Shown: in pieces, positions 1-13,600 of the stretch | Layout: each line of letters begins with the position of its first letter | How positions within the stretch are numbered: position 1 is the stretch's first letter | Assembly (NCBI GenBank): GCA_012295275.1 | Contig: CM022679.1 | Span: forward strand, 20,090,342 to 20,154,341 | Reading direction: 5' to 3' | Length of the DNA: 64,000 nt | Source of the DNA: Chrysomallon squamiferum | Taxonomy: Eukaryota > Mollusca > Gastropoda > Neomphalida > Peltospiridae | The notes under the pieces: generated by a model | Databases searched by the model: none | Told to the model about the DNA's origin: nothing | The model's input: only the letters and a program-made list of their open reading frames with translations | Made by a program: the position numbers and the translations under genes

Positions 1-1618
1 GTTAGTAAATATCTGCCAGCACCACATTTTAATTATTCACTGGGTATTAATTTGTAAGTCTCTTTTTCTAAGTGTGCAGCTGATGAACAAAATATCTCTG
101 CAACAAAGTAAGCAAGAAAAAATTCTTATGATTGGATAAACATCGACAATGATCTTGAATTGACTTCTACAAAGTAGAAATTCTTCAAACCTGCATAATA
201 TAGAATACAGTAGGTGTTGAAAAATTCTTGCCCTTGCTATATGAGAAGTGTATTTAAATGAGTTAAGTACTTCTTGCAAGCAAATATTTTACTTGTGACC
301 TGCAACCCATAAGTGAAAGAAACAAATCATGTCTTGAAAGTCAGAAATGCATCTTCTACATTCTCGTTGATATATTCATACCGTATTTAATTTTTTTGTA
401 AAATTGGAAGATATTTTCTAATTTGAACTTATCTGAATTTGACTGTGAAAGGCCAAAACTGCATTTGTATACATTTTGTGAAATAATTTATGGAAATGTG
501 TGGAAGAAAGATGATCAACTGCTCTGCTGAAATCCACAATAATAAAATCTGCAAAACATATCTGACCTATAAACTTTTAGAATCAATCACTATTTATTGT
601 GTTCATTTCAAATGCTTCTGTATAAAACAGTATTAAATCATAAGAAGTTTCTTTATGTGTATACCTCTATAAAAAAATAAAAATAATAATAATAATAATA
701 AATAAATAAATAAATAAATAAATAAAAATACATAGATAAAATAAAATAAAATAAATAAAAATAAAATAAAATACAAATAAAATACTAATATGTTTCTGGT
801 ATCTTAAATTAAATGGTACAAAAAACACAAAATTACACTAATTTAATGGACACACCAAGAAATGAACACTACCCTCAAATTACACCTAATATTTTAAACA
901 TATTTAAGTAACAAAACAAAACTGAACAGTTAGAATATGCAGTGAATCATTTCTGATTAAAAAAAGAAAGAAAACAGAAAAATCAAGAAATCAAAATTAA
1001 GCAATTTTTGTCAAGGGAACAAAAGTTATAATAATTATCATGAATTAACAACTTTAAAAATTAATTCTAATGACAAAATTAGTAAGAACATGCTCTAGTA
1101 CTCTCATGATTGTTTTGCTTCTTTAGAATTTTACATTTTAAATTTAAAATTAATTCATTATTATATGAATATATTATTTCAAATATGGACATTTGTTTTC
1201 TGTTGTGTAATTTTTGAATATATATAATGTATAATAATTCTTTTTTTTAAAGATAAAAAATAAAACACGTAAAACAATGCTTTACAATGAAACAACAGCA
1301 AAATGGGAAAAAGAAAAATAAACCTTTGTTTCTTTTCATATTGCTATTAACAGTTATAAATTGTTTAAAAATTTTCAGTGGAAAGCAGTCTAAAGAAAAA
1401 GTAATAACCTCAAAAATAATTTCTCTTTTACAAATCATGGATGATCATTAGAAAAAAATCATTAACATATTTACTTTTTGTACTGTACTCTGGCCATGCT
1501 TTAAGATCTGTAGGCTTATGTCAGTTAATCCTGTGACAAACATGTATATATATATTTATATATGATTATAAGATAGGACCAACCTACATGTTTTAATAAA
1601 TGCTCTGGTCCCAATACT
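1..1618. other. Sequence downstream of HELZ (3' UTR and flank)
   Basis: No supported coding region. The stretch lies 3' of the HELZ stop codon on the minus strand, so its right part should be HELZ 3' UTR. Several reverse-strand AATAAA-type signals occur, for example a plus-strand TTTATT near 592, but none can be chosen as the true poly(A) signal. An impure AATA/AATAAA repeat occupies about 669-790. Confidence 0.5.
669..790. repeat. AATA/AATAAA-rich microsatellite
   Basis: Runs of AAT, AAAT and AAAAT units with little interruption. It lies in the presumed 3' flank of HELZ. Confidence 0.85.
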
Positions 1619-4600
1619 TTACTGAAACTGATGAGAAGTTGGTTCTATATTTAAGCTTTTAAGAATACCAAATGGATCCATGTCAATATCAACCCCAGGT
1701 GTCACAAATCCTGATGGTGTTCTTGGTGTATGCTGCTCGATATCATTTATCTGTTCAGTGCTGCCCTTGCTGGATGTAGCATCAGGCAGTGAGTGCTTTC
1801 TCAACACTCCAGCATATGACAACTTTTCCCTGTTCCTGTCTGATGATGGAGAGGCTGAGGAGCACCTGCCAATCTGTTTTGTGTTAGCTGGACCATTGAT
1901 TTTCAGTTCAGTTCTTGTCTCATGGTGCACTGAGCAATCAATATCTTCATTTTTCTCTTCTATGCTTTCTTCAATCATTCGCACAATATCAACTATTTCA
2001 GTGGGGGTTGGTAAATCATCACTGAACTGCCGGCTAAACCCAGTATTTAACTTCAGCTTACCCTGGCAAAGTCTTTGCTTCCTGCTTAAACTGTCCCTCA
2101 GCACATCCTCAGCATTTTCCATTTGACTAATATTTGCAGCATGTCTGGACAACTTCTCTGTGGCATAATTTGCTGGACTGTATGGCCGTTCTGAAACTGG
2201 AGTCCCTCGTCTTTCTATTGGAGTTGATATCCTTTCTACAGGAGTTCCCATTCTTTCAATAGCTGTTCCTCTTTGCTCAAATATTTCATCTTTTTCAGGA
2301 TCTCTGTGTGATACAGAAGGTGGACTTATAGCTGGAGAAGAGGAATATGATGATCCTCGATCAGAATCTGGAGACCCTTTCTGGAATAAGTGAGGTGGGA
2401 CATGCACCACCCCTGGCATCAGTCGAATTTGTTGTCCTGCCACTGATGGCCTGACTCTTTCTGAAGGAATTTCTGGAGAGTGACTTGAATGATGGCGTGA
2501 CCCAGGTGGATGATGATGTTCTTGTCCTACAGGAATATGAGGAGGGTATGGGTACATTGGTGGGTGATATGGAAGTCGTGGTCCATGAGGCATATAAGGA
2601 TGGGGTTGCATGTTGTATCTTGAGTCCTCAGTCATATACATATATGGTGACATCATGGGATAGTAAGGGGGATATGGCATAGGCATTCTTGGGGGAACAC
2701 ACATCATCATACGACCCTTGGCTTGTTTATACATGGCTCTAACAGGCATAGCTCCTATGTTTGAAATATGAGATGTATCAATAAATTTTGAAGCCTCAGG
2801 TACAGGTGTTACTCCATTGACTCTCAGCTTTGTTCCGACAGATGGTACAGGATGAGCAGGTTTTGGTGATGCTGTTCTGCTGCTGACTGGACTGCTCTGT
2901 CTTCTGGGAACTACTGGTCTGTACATCATTGGACCATAATATCCATGTCCCTGATAGAAAGGTAAAGGGTAGTAAGGTACAAATGGTTGTGGGCACATCT
3001 GCAAGAAACAAATGAAACTTTGAAAACAGATTAAAATAATAATGATGTAATCTAACTGAATTCATCATTGTTTAGATTTTTATATAATTTAAAAGTAATC
3101 GCAGAATATCCTCCTCTTTAGGTTTTCTGCCTAATTCTTGTTGGTTTTTAGTATCAAATAAATTATCCACATTAATGCTGAGTTTAAATCTTCTATTTTA
3201 ACTTTTCTGTAGTTGAAGCAGTTTTGGCATCTTTTAAAACACTTTAATTTCAAAGTATTAAATGAATTTTCCACTTTTACATAGGAATCTTACTCTTACT
3301 ATTGTGACAATCTTTTTATTTCTGTGAAATATTCAGAAATTTTGATACTTTACCCCATATCACAAGTCTGCAGAATCTACTTTCTGTTTGTTAACTGTAG
3401 GATACTGTTATGATCTTTACTCTGACTTCAGATAATTCATACACTTGAACATTAATAATGAATCACAGTCGAATCAATTGTATTGTAGAATCAATTGTAT
3501 TGTAGAGGGATTTTTGTTATTTTAATAAAATATTCAGAATTTCTTTCACACTTTATTCTTTCTGTTCACTAACGGCAACATACCGGAGATACCAATGGTG
3601 GACCATAAGCAGCTGCTTGTTGATGTGGACTGTGATGCGGCCATGGTGATGAATGTGGAGGAGATTGCTGATTTTGCATAAGTTTCTCAGCTGCACTGAT
3701 TGTGATGTGGAACAATCTATTTGGAACAAATTCTGGTGCCAGTGGATTGAGGACATAAGACTTAGCCATCTCTGCACTCTCCAGCTGTGATCTAAGCTGG
3801 TTCCATGTGAGGCCATAAAAACTATTGTTCTGACTGCAGATTTCTAAGAAATACTCCCACACTTTACTGAAACAAAATAAAATTTATAACAAATCAATAA
3901 AACAGCAGATTGATGTGTATAATGAGCTAAGTGATAGTGCTATTGTGATTTTCTTACAAATATTTATTTAAGGAACAATCACTCATGCCTACATAATTTT
4001 TTTTTAATTTTTTTTTATATTTTGAGGTCAGACTTTATTAATTACAGTATTTTTTTTATTTATTTATTTTTTTTATTTATTTTATTTTTTTCACAGCTGT
4101 TGCTTTATTAATCTGAAAATGATAATTTTCTATAGTAATGATTTAGTATGTGATCAGTGAACATTCATAAGAAAGATACAATAGGTCATACACTAAACAC
4201 AGCTAAACAATTACACGGTTGAAATGCAATACTAGTTAACTATTTAAGTAAGCAACATCATCGTGTTTCATACCGACACTTTCCAACAAGACACAAAGAA
4301 ACTGGGTCTCCAACAACCATAACCAATGACTGAGCCCGTGTAATAGCTGTGTTCAGCAACTTCACATTGGACAAAAACCCATAATCCATGATGTCCTCCA
4401 CACTTGTATCTGACCGGCAGGTACGTCTGGTACGAACAGTGCTCAGCACAATAGCACGATACTGTTTTCCTGCACAATATCAATTTTTATTTCTTTAACT
4501 ACGTGTCTTTTAATTTAATTTGGACTCATTCAATCTCGTATAATAATAATATTAAAATACTTTTAACTGTACCAATGTTATTATTTAAAAAAAAGAAGAA

Positions 4601-7600
4601 ATAATGGATTAGTTTATGTTTTGTATATTGGAATTTTTGAAAAGTTTGATGACCTTCTAGATGCTGAAATTCAGTACAGATGAAAGGAATGAATTAATAA
4701 TAATAACCCACCCTGAACATTGAGAACTCTTTCAACAGACACATTAAATAGTTTTTTCTTTCTCATCTCTGCTCGTATTCTCTGAACCTGAAACATATTT
4801 GAACAAAAATAACTAGAAATGTTATTTATTTTTACTAAAAAACAAAAACAACAAATACCCTTCTGAAAATTACACCCAACCCCATTACTGCTCATTATTT
4901 GGTCAGACTGTGGAAAATACTGTGGAGATTTGGTCACATTTTTAGTTTTTACTACATTTTTGCTTTTTAAAATTGAACACTATGCTATTTTCCAGAATAT
5001 TTACTTGCTTCTGCAATATTTTTACATAGAGTATGTAAGCCTATCAACATATATATTATTAATACCTGGTCTGTATATGGAGCAAGTACACCAATACTGT
5101 TGTCTTCTAATGGTCCCCAGTCATCAGGCCACTTCCTCTGAAGTTCTTCAACTCGTTCCACGATCTCATAGACCTAGAAACACAAAAACAACATTAAAAC
5201 ATCAAAGATAAATTACATTAAACATTTCTGTATAGTAGGATAATCTTGTTTTTATTATGTATAAATCATTTTCTTAATAAAAAAACAACAAAGAAATCGA
5301 ATTTAATATATAAAATCAAAGGCAATATCATTAACAATGAAGAAAAATCTGAAGTAATATATAAATTCAAACATATTTTGAAAAAGAAGAAGGTTGAAGA
5401 AATAAAATCATTGCAAAGGGTCTGACCTCAGAATTGTTGTAGAAGCCTGTACTGTTCTGATGCTGTATTTCTTCACCTTTGGCCATGTAGAATGTTAGAG
5501 GATAAATACTATTGTGAGCTGTCACATTCCCACTGGCAATCAGCTTGTTGTCATAGAACAGTTCCGACGTAAATTCCACAATGGCTGAATGTGAGCGATA
5601 ATTTTCACACAACATCACCTTGCATGGACAGTCCGGAGGATAATATTCATACAGACGTTCCAACAGGGTGGTGTGGAATCCTTGCTGTCTTGTGAAGTCT
5701 GAATACAGTTCAGGACTGAGCTATTGTTCAATATAGAAAATATTTTTTAATACAGAATATATATATGTACAGATATAAATAAATAAAAATAAAAGTAATG
5801 ATATTTAAAAAACCCACCCATACACATATAGATAATTAAGTAAATGAACAAATTAATAAATTAATTTAAAAACATCTATAAATTATAAAATAAATGCCAA
5901 GATTCAAATACACAATAAATAAAATATTACTGATTTATAATGTAAGCTTTACTGGAAAAATAAAAATTAATTATTAACAAGGAAAACATTAAATAAGAAC
6001 TTTTTCCTAACAACCATCCCCTAACAAAAAAAACAAAACAAAAACAAAACAACAACTGCTGGCTAAAAAGTATTTTCCAAAATATATTGTCTTTTAAGAT
6101 ATAACTATAAAAATAAACTGTCAAAACCAAAATTAGATGAAATAATAATAATTAAATGGATAACAATAATGTAAATAACAAAAAATATACCTGCATATGG
6201 TCACCTGCCAGAACAATGCGCGTTGATTTCCCTGCCATGGAGAGAGGAATCAACACTTCAATTTCCAGAGCCTGTGCTGCTTCATCAATAAAGATGTGAG
6301 TAAAGTAATCTGGAGGAGAATAAAAAAAAATAATAATAAAATAACATGAATAATAATAATAACAGTAAACCTGGAATATTAATATTATACCTCCTCACTA
6401 CAAAGGTGAGTACTGCCATCTATTACAAAGTAGACAATTCAACAATGATAAGAGTAGACAATATCTTGATTTCATATTTGTTTGATGAAAGCACGATACA
6501 AATGCATCACAATTCTGTTATAATTGTCTCATTGCTAAAGAAAAGTCAGTTACAATTGCTATGGTTATCACTAAAATTACCCAGCGGTAAAGTGCCACAA
6601 GTAGTTAAATTTCAAATAATCTTCTTCCATTAAATTATTTTTGCATAATTTTCTGAATAATTTGTTTTGTAATGAAAACAAATAAATAGATTAACTTAAA
6701 ACTAAAAACAATACAAAATAAAGCTTATAAGATTTAACCTTCAGGTAGCCCCAAGTCACTTATGTTGCGAGCTGTACTGAGTGTAGTTATTATAATCTTG
6801 TGTTTGTCGAGATCGTCCCGATTTGGATAACGAAAAGTTCCAGCACTTTCTCCTGTGTTCTGATACAAGGTGTATTCAATTACAACTTCAGGTACAGTTT
6901 GAACCCAACGATAGGCATAGTACACCCTCAGTGGTCGCATTTCCTCAAACCCATCTTTCACTAATGGATGGAAGAAATCTCCTATATACAGATCAGCAGC
7001 ACTGAAAAAAATATAAATATAAAATATAAAATAACAATCTGAAATTTTGGGAATTTTTAGTGCAGTTTCTTAAAGTGGTTTGTCATTGTATACATACTTG
7101 TTTTTGGAAAAAGAAAATTGATTTCAACTAAAAATCAGAAAATATCAAGTTATTAAATTTTGGAAACTTGATTATAGGAGTTGTGTGAATTATCTTACAT
7201 TTAAAAAAGCTTTTAATAATGAAATTAACAAAGGAAGATGATGCTAAAAATACTTCATTTTGGTAACATCTGTACATTTTGCAACACATAACCCTTTTAC
7301 TTAGCTAAATGAATGTTTTCTTTCTCTCCTTTTTAAGAAGAAAAAAAAATTATAATAATAAAAATGTTTTCTCATTACAAAAAACATTTCAATAATACTC
7401 AATGTGGACAACAATATACATATTACTATTTTACCACTACAGTATACTGATTAACTGACTAATCAACAGATTTAAAATCAGGGTAATAATGTGGACTTGT
7501 GTGTCAGTTAACAGTTGAGAATACCTGTTAGAGAGTGTACAGATAAGAATCTTGGCATCTTTATTCTGTTTTATAACCTGTCTAGCTGCCTGAGCCATTG

Positions 7601-10600
7601 TGTATGTTTTTCCTGTTCCAAATGGCCCAACTATCAACAAGGGAGGTAAGTGCAAATCAGATTTTGCAAGGACTCCTGCTATGGCTTCTTTCTGTTTGAT
7701 ATTGAGTTTGTTGTCCAAGTCTTCAAAATTATAACTGTACAAAATATATAAATGAACGAATGAATAAAATAAGTATTTAACTATAAAAACAATTCATCAC
7801 TAGATGATGAAACAATTCCTAATATAAAAAAATTATACATTCAGATTTATATTTAAATATATAATTCAAACTATATTGCATTTACCAACTACTAAAATAT
7901 TTCATAGAATTCTTTAAAATTTCCTGTTTTTAAATTTTTTAAATGAAGATATATGATACTGAATAAGAGCTGTTTAAAAATTACTACTAATTTCAAACAG
8001 TGTTTTATAATTCTTTAATGCACACAGTTATATTAAAGAAATGTCTACAAAATCAAAACAGATCAAAGTGAATTAAATTACATCATGATGGATTTCAAAC
8101 ACACAACAAGTTCTACTCACTCATCACTTGTGAATAAAATGGCAGGAATTTGACCAACATTAGGAAAAACAATGTCAAGTGTAGAAAGTTTGTCCACTGC
8201 AGAATGCATCTCACACTTTGGGAGACGATTTAGCTGAAACTGGACCTGAAGATATTGAAACAAGAGATATATTAATGAAATGATACACTCCATTACCCAA
8301 AGTCTTTACATAAGACAAATAAAACATGCTCAATGATTATAAAAGTTTGGATATAAGATGAAATTCTTACATATCATAAATATCATATATATTTAAAATA
8401 TACTGTTCCAGAGATTTAAAAAAACTGACCTTCAGAGAAAAATATAATTAACTTACCTGTGCTTTGAATTCTTGATCACATGTCAAGCCAAGATCTTTAA
8501 CACATTGTGCAGAGACTCGTAGAAATATAAAATTCTTCCCTTTATCTTCAATGATCACCTCATAAGCCTGAAGTAAATGTTTTAAAAGTCCATGATTATA
8601 TAACAAAATTCTTTGAATGCTAAGAACTTAACAAAAAGAGAAAAATAAAGATATTTCCTAAGCAGAATAATATCCAAAAAACCTAAAATTTTAAAGAAAT
8701 ATACTGATACAATCATTTAAATTACTACTAATAATTTGATGTATACCATTCCATCTATTATCAATTCAAACTGCTTGTATATCAAATCAATTTTCCCAAA
8801 CGAAATTAACTGAAATACCATGAACCCATTCCAGTCCCCCAAAAACCAGCCCAGTTTTCTGTAACATGTTTTTAAATAAGAAAAATGTATGTATACTAGG
8901 GACCGCATATTTGAAGCTCGTTCTTAACTCAAAGGAAAAAAGGGTCCGGGCGACTTCTCATAACTCAGAAAACTAATAAGTTGGAGCACTCGGAACTCGA
9001 GGTACTACTGCATCAAGTAAAATTTGACCAATTAGTTACTGAAGATTGTTGATTTAAAAAAACAACATTAAATTAAAAATTAAAATTAAAAATCAACCAA
9101 CATGTACATCAAATTACTCCTGTAACAAAAACAACAACAAACAACAACAAGACATTATGTTAATACAAACCTTATCAGGTTTAGTTTCTTTTTCTTCCAT
9201 ATTACTCTTGTCTGCAGCAATCCAAGCTGTTTGAGCATTCAAAAGGATTAATCGTCCTCCCATGGAATCCTGAGACAGATTATCCTCCAGTTTCATGTGT
9301 GCAAACAGCTGACCATCATGTGCAAACTTTGCAGTGGACATTGCTCCAGGCATAAGCAGAAACCGATTCACCAAATGCAGTGCTGTTCGAATGTTGTATC
9401 TAATGGACAAGTCAATGCTTTTAACATGTATTATTTTTGGCTTGCATAGTGAAACAATTACAAATTTCCAAAGGATAATTAAAAGAATTAATTTCCATTA
9501 ATAGTGTACATTTAAAAAATTAACTAAATATGACACACTGTACAAAATATTTTCAAGAACCACTGTATATATTAGAATATGTTGTTGGTTCTGAATTCTC
9601 CAACACTCTCTACAAAACTAAAAAATTATATCCTTATATTTTTTACCAAATGTTAAATATGTAAATATATTTTTGTCAACCTCTGAATAAATCCAATCTG
9701 AGCCATCTCCTCCAAGTACATCATTTCATGCATCCACTGTCTGTAATTGTCTTTACTAAGGGACTGCATGATTGTATCAGAAATCTTAAACTTGTCAGGA
9801 TGTGGCAGTCTGTACTTCTCAAGCAACTCTTTTTCTGCATTGCTTACTGGAATGGTTCTGACAGACAAAATAAACAATGAAAATTGTGAATAATTTTCAC
9901 GAGGTGGAATGTACACTAAAGAATAAAAGAATATAAATGAATTAACGATTTTCATCAATATAAAAATATATAATTTAAAATACAAAATAAAGGGTTGTGC
10001 AAAAAATAACTAACATAGGTAATATTTTGAACTTATTCTTTTAATTTACTACTTATTTTTTTGAAATATAAATTTATATAAATCTACAAACATAATTCTT
10101 TTTTCTTTTTCTTTTTAATACTAAATTTCCAAAATTAGCAGGGATTTCAAATTAAGCTCTAGAGTGGGGGCAATCTTAGATCATTAGTTGGATTCTTTAC
10201 AGTGAAATCAGCTTAGTTTGCAGCTAACATGAATACTTAAATGTATCTCAACACCCCCACATCAAATCATCAGATGAGAAGCCACTGAAAGAAGGAACAT
10301 CATCAAGCAAAACATTTTTAGATAAAGTCAAACAAGAAGGAGGAACATTAGTGAGTGAAAAATAGTTGGACAATAAGCAACATAAACTAATGAAAAGAAG
10401 TCAGCCTAATTTGGATAAAAAAAATCAAAAAATCACTGAATGGGTTAATATCAAACTGAACATCACTGAGCAAAAAGTCCATCAAAGTCAGGTGAGAAGT
10501 TAAACAAAATAACATTGTCAAACCCATAGGAGAAATCTAACAGTTAGTGTCAAATAGAACACCAGCAAATGAAAAGGATTTGGATCAAAATAGTAACAAT

Positions 10601-13600
10601 AGTGAGAATAACAACAATAATAATTAAGAAAATCCCTGTGATTATAAATTATTATAAATTGTACTAATGACACTGAGAAAGTGAAAACATACTTTGGCTC
10701 AAAAGGGATAATTTCGACTTTGTCTTCACTCCACTGCTTAGATTCTGTAAGAACAAGGAACTTGGAGAGATCTTCAGCATCCACAACTGGTGCTGATTCC
10801 ACTTGCATTTCACGAGTCAAAACAGCCTCCATTCCAAAGTCAAATGCAATTGTTTGTCGAAAGGTCCCATAAAGGTCAGTCTTAAAAACAATCTGCAACG
10901 AAGGAAATAACACTGATTTTACTAGGTTAGAATATCACAATATTAATAAACATTATCAAACATAAGAAGCATGTCATTTACAACATGTTAGTATTTCTTT
11001 CTTTTTTCTCACAATTCACTCTTGACATTAATGTTAAGTTGCTACACTGAAGAGATCTGAATTAATTAAAAGGAAATAATAGAAATTAAAAAAATAATAA
11101 TAAATTAACAGTTACTGAGGGAAATGGTAGACCATTGTTTCACTTCATTTACATTTATTTCACTTTTCTACTTATTTATTATGATACAATTTAAAGTTTT
11201 TATAATCATACCTTAATTCTGTAAACATATTCTCCATGTCCCTTTGAATGTGTTTCTTGGTTTATCCATTCCTGGCACTGATTTTCCAAATTCTGATATT
11301 TCTGTGTCTTTTTTGGTCCCACCGAAATACTGGAGACATAGAAATAGCTACGGTTTGTATCATCCAATAATGCAACACTATGAAGACAAATCTGAAAAAT
11401 GAATTTGGTAAACGGAATTTTTCTTAAAGTTTCTAAGCAAATTAGATTGATATTATATTTGTATCTGCTTAATTATAGACTAAATACAAAACCATTATTT
11501 TCTAAGAAATTGTTTATGAACCTATAAAGTATTTTCTTATATATGGAAAATAATAGATACTAATCAACCATGGTTTTTTTCAAATTCACAATTTTATAAA
11601 AATGCTTTTGTTTAATTATAAGCAATTTTCTTTCTTCAGATAAATGATAGATTTCTGTGAATAATAAGAAAACTCCCAAAATATTCTGTTTTATTACATT
11701 AATCAAAATTATCCATTGGTCTCTTGCGTCTAGCAAAAAGATCTGATGTTTGTTTAAACTAACCTTTGAAGTAACAGTAAATGTCCAGGCGTTGGTACAT
11801 TTCTTGTGGGTCATGTTCACTTTAAGGTCAGAGTTCACATGAAGTTTTACGAAATCCAAGTTTTGGACGAGCTGGAAAAGAAAAGAGAACGTTAGCAAAA
11901 ACCTCAAGTAATAAATTTAAAATACAACCTATCTTGCAGCACCAACTGCTTCCATGAACACAGTATCAGTACATATGGAGAATTATTTTTTAATTTATTA
12001 ATGTTCTTTCATCAACCTGCATTTTCTCTTAAGCAAATATATAAATATTTAAAAGTACATTTACTATGGGTTTGTAGTATAATCAAGCAATCTGTTTTTG
12101 TAAATAAATAATAGCTGCAGATTTAAATAAGCAGACAAAATGGAAGAATCATCAAAAACACAACAGGTTTAACTGCGGTCAAAAAAACAAGATTAAAGAT
12201 TCAAGTCCATTTTTTTTAAAATAATTTTTACAGCTACATTATGTAGATAACTGTTTTCCCCAGAGAAAAATGTTAGAAATGACTGCATCAACAAACTTTT
12301 TGAATTAAATTTGTTTTTTTCCAATCAACTTCTGTTTTATGTTGCACTTCAGCAAGACTTCAACATCTACTGATAAAATGATGAAGCTCCAAACAGTGCA
12401 CATTGCTCTTTTTTGAAGGAGGTTAAGTGGCTTAAAAACTTTAGTTATTTTAAATATCAATCATTAAAAAATATTGATATTGTAAATACAAATTAACAAC
12501 CAATCACATTTATTTCTCTATCAAAATTATAACAAAAAAACAAAACCTTAAATAAAATAGTTTCTGAAATAAATCAAATATATATAGAAAAACATGCACA
12601 CATGTATATATTACTGATAACTGACAACTATCTAAATAAAGTGCAATATCAAGATCAGCACAATTCAGTAATTTTGTATTCACGAGTGCTTACCACAGCT
12701 TTAGGAGTTTCAGTGTTAGCCAATCGCTCTAGCAACTGTTCTGTGTAGGTGTTACCATGGAGCTGACTGTCTTTTGCTTTCTGTAGCTGCTGTTTGCGGA
12801 ATTTGAATCTCTCACGCCATTCTGTAAGTTCTTCTTCAGAATGAGCTTGAGTACATTTTTCACCAAATGGACAATGTCCAGTTTCTGAATATCTGTGAAA
12901 AATATACTACACTGCAGAAAAACATAGGAAAGTAACATATCAGGAAATGTTTTAAATATACAAATATACAAGTGACAACACTGGTAACAATATAAAACAG
13001 ATTTTACATTTAAAGGTAAGATTATTGCCTGGCCATCCTTCAGCTACAATACATCTTTTGTGAAATTTTTACTTTTCAATTTTAAAAAGAAACTTAACAT
13101 CCTGAATTAACATTCCATTTTGTATCACTCTTTTGTTACATTACAACATTTAATCTGATTTATTAAAAACAATAATACAAGAACAACAGTTTGTGAGAAA
13201 GTAATAATTGTAAGTAAATGTTTTCAACTAAAATATGACCAAGTAACCAGGATATTTGTATACCTCTGACAGAGAATATATTCATCATTATTGAGGCCAC
13301 GTGGTGGGGCACGAAATGTCCAGTCATGTCCTTCATCAGATGTCAGCTTTTTCCTGTGAAATTCAGTACGGCAATGGTTTTCTAGTTCCTTTTGCTTGTC
13401 AAATTTTAAGTCGCAGAATGAGCATTCAAAAACACTGTTTTCTGAAACAACCAAATATGTATAAGATGTTGTACACCAAGTCTGTAAATAATTATTTGCG
13501 ACATTCTTTGGGCTTGCAAATCCACTATGTAAAGCACAGTCATGCACACATAAGGATGTGATCAAAAAGAAACTTGAAGCTGACTGGAAAGCATACCCTA

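Noticed and set aside
10140-10500. Less AT-rich, A-rich stretch in a HELZ intron that looked like a retroposed exon
   Set aside because: No frame longer than a few dozen codons, no splice signals and no similarity that I recognise.
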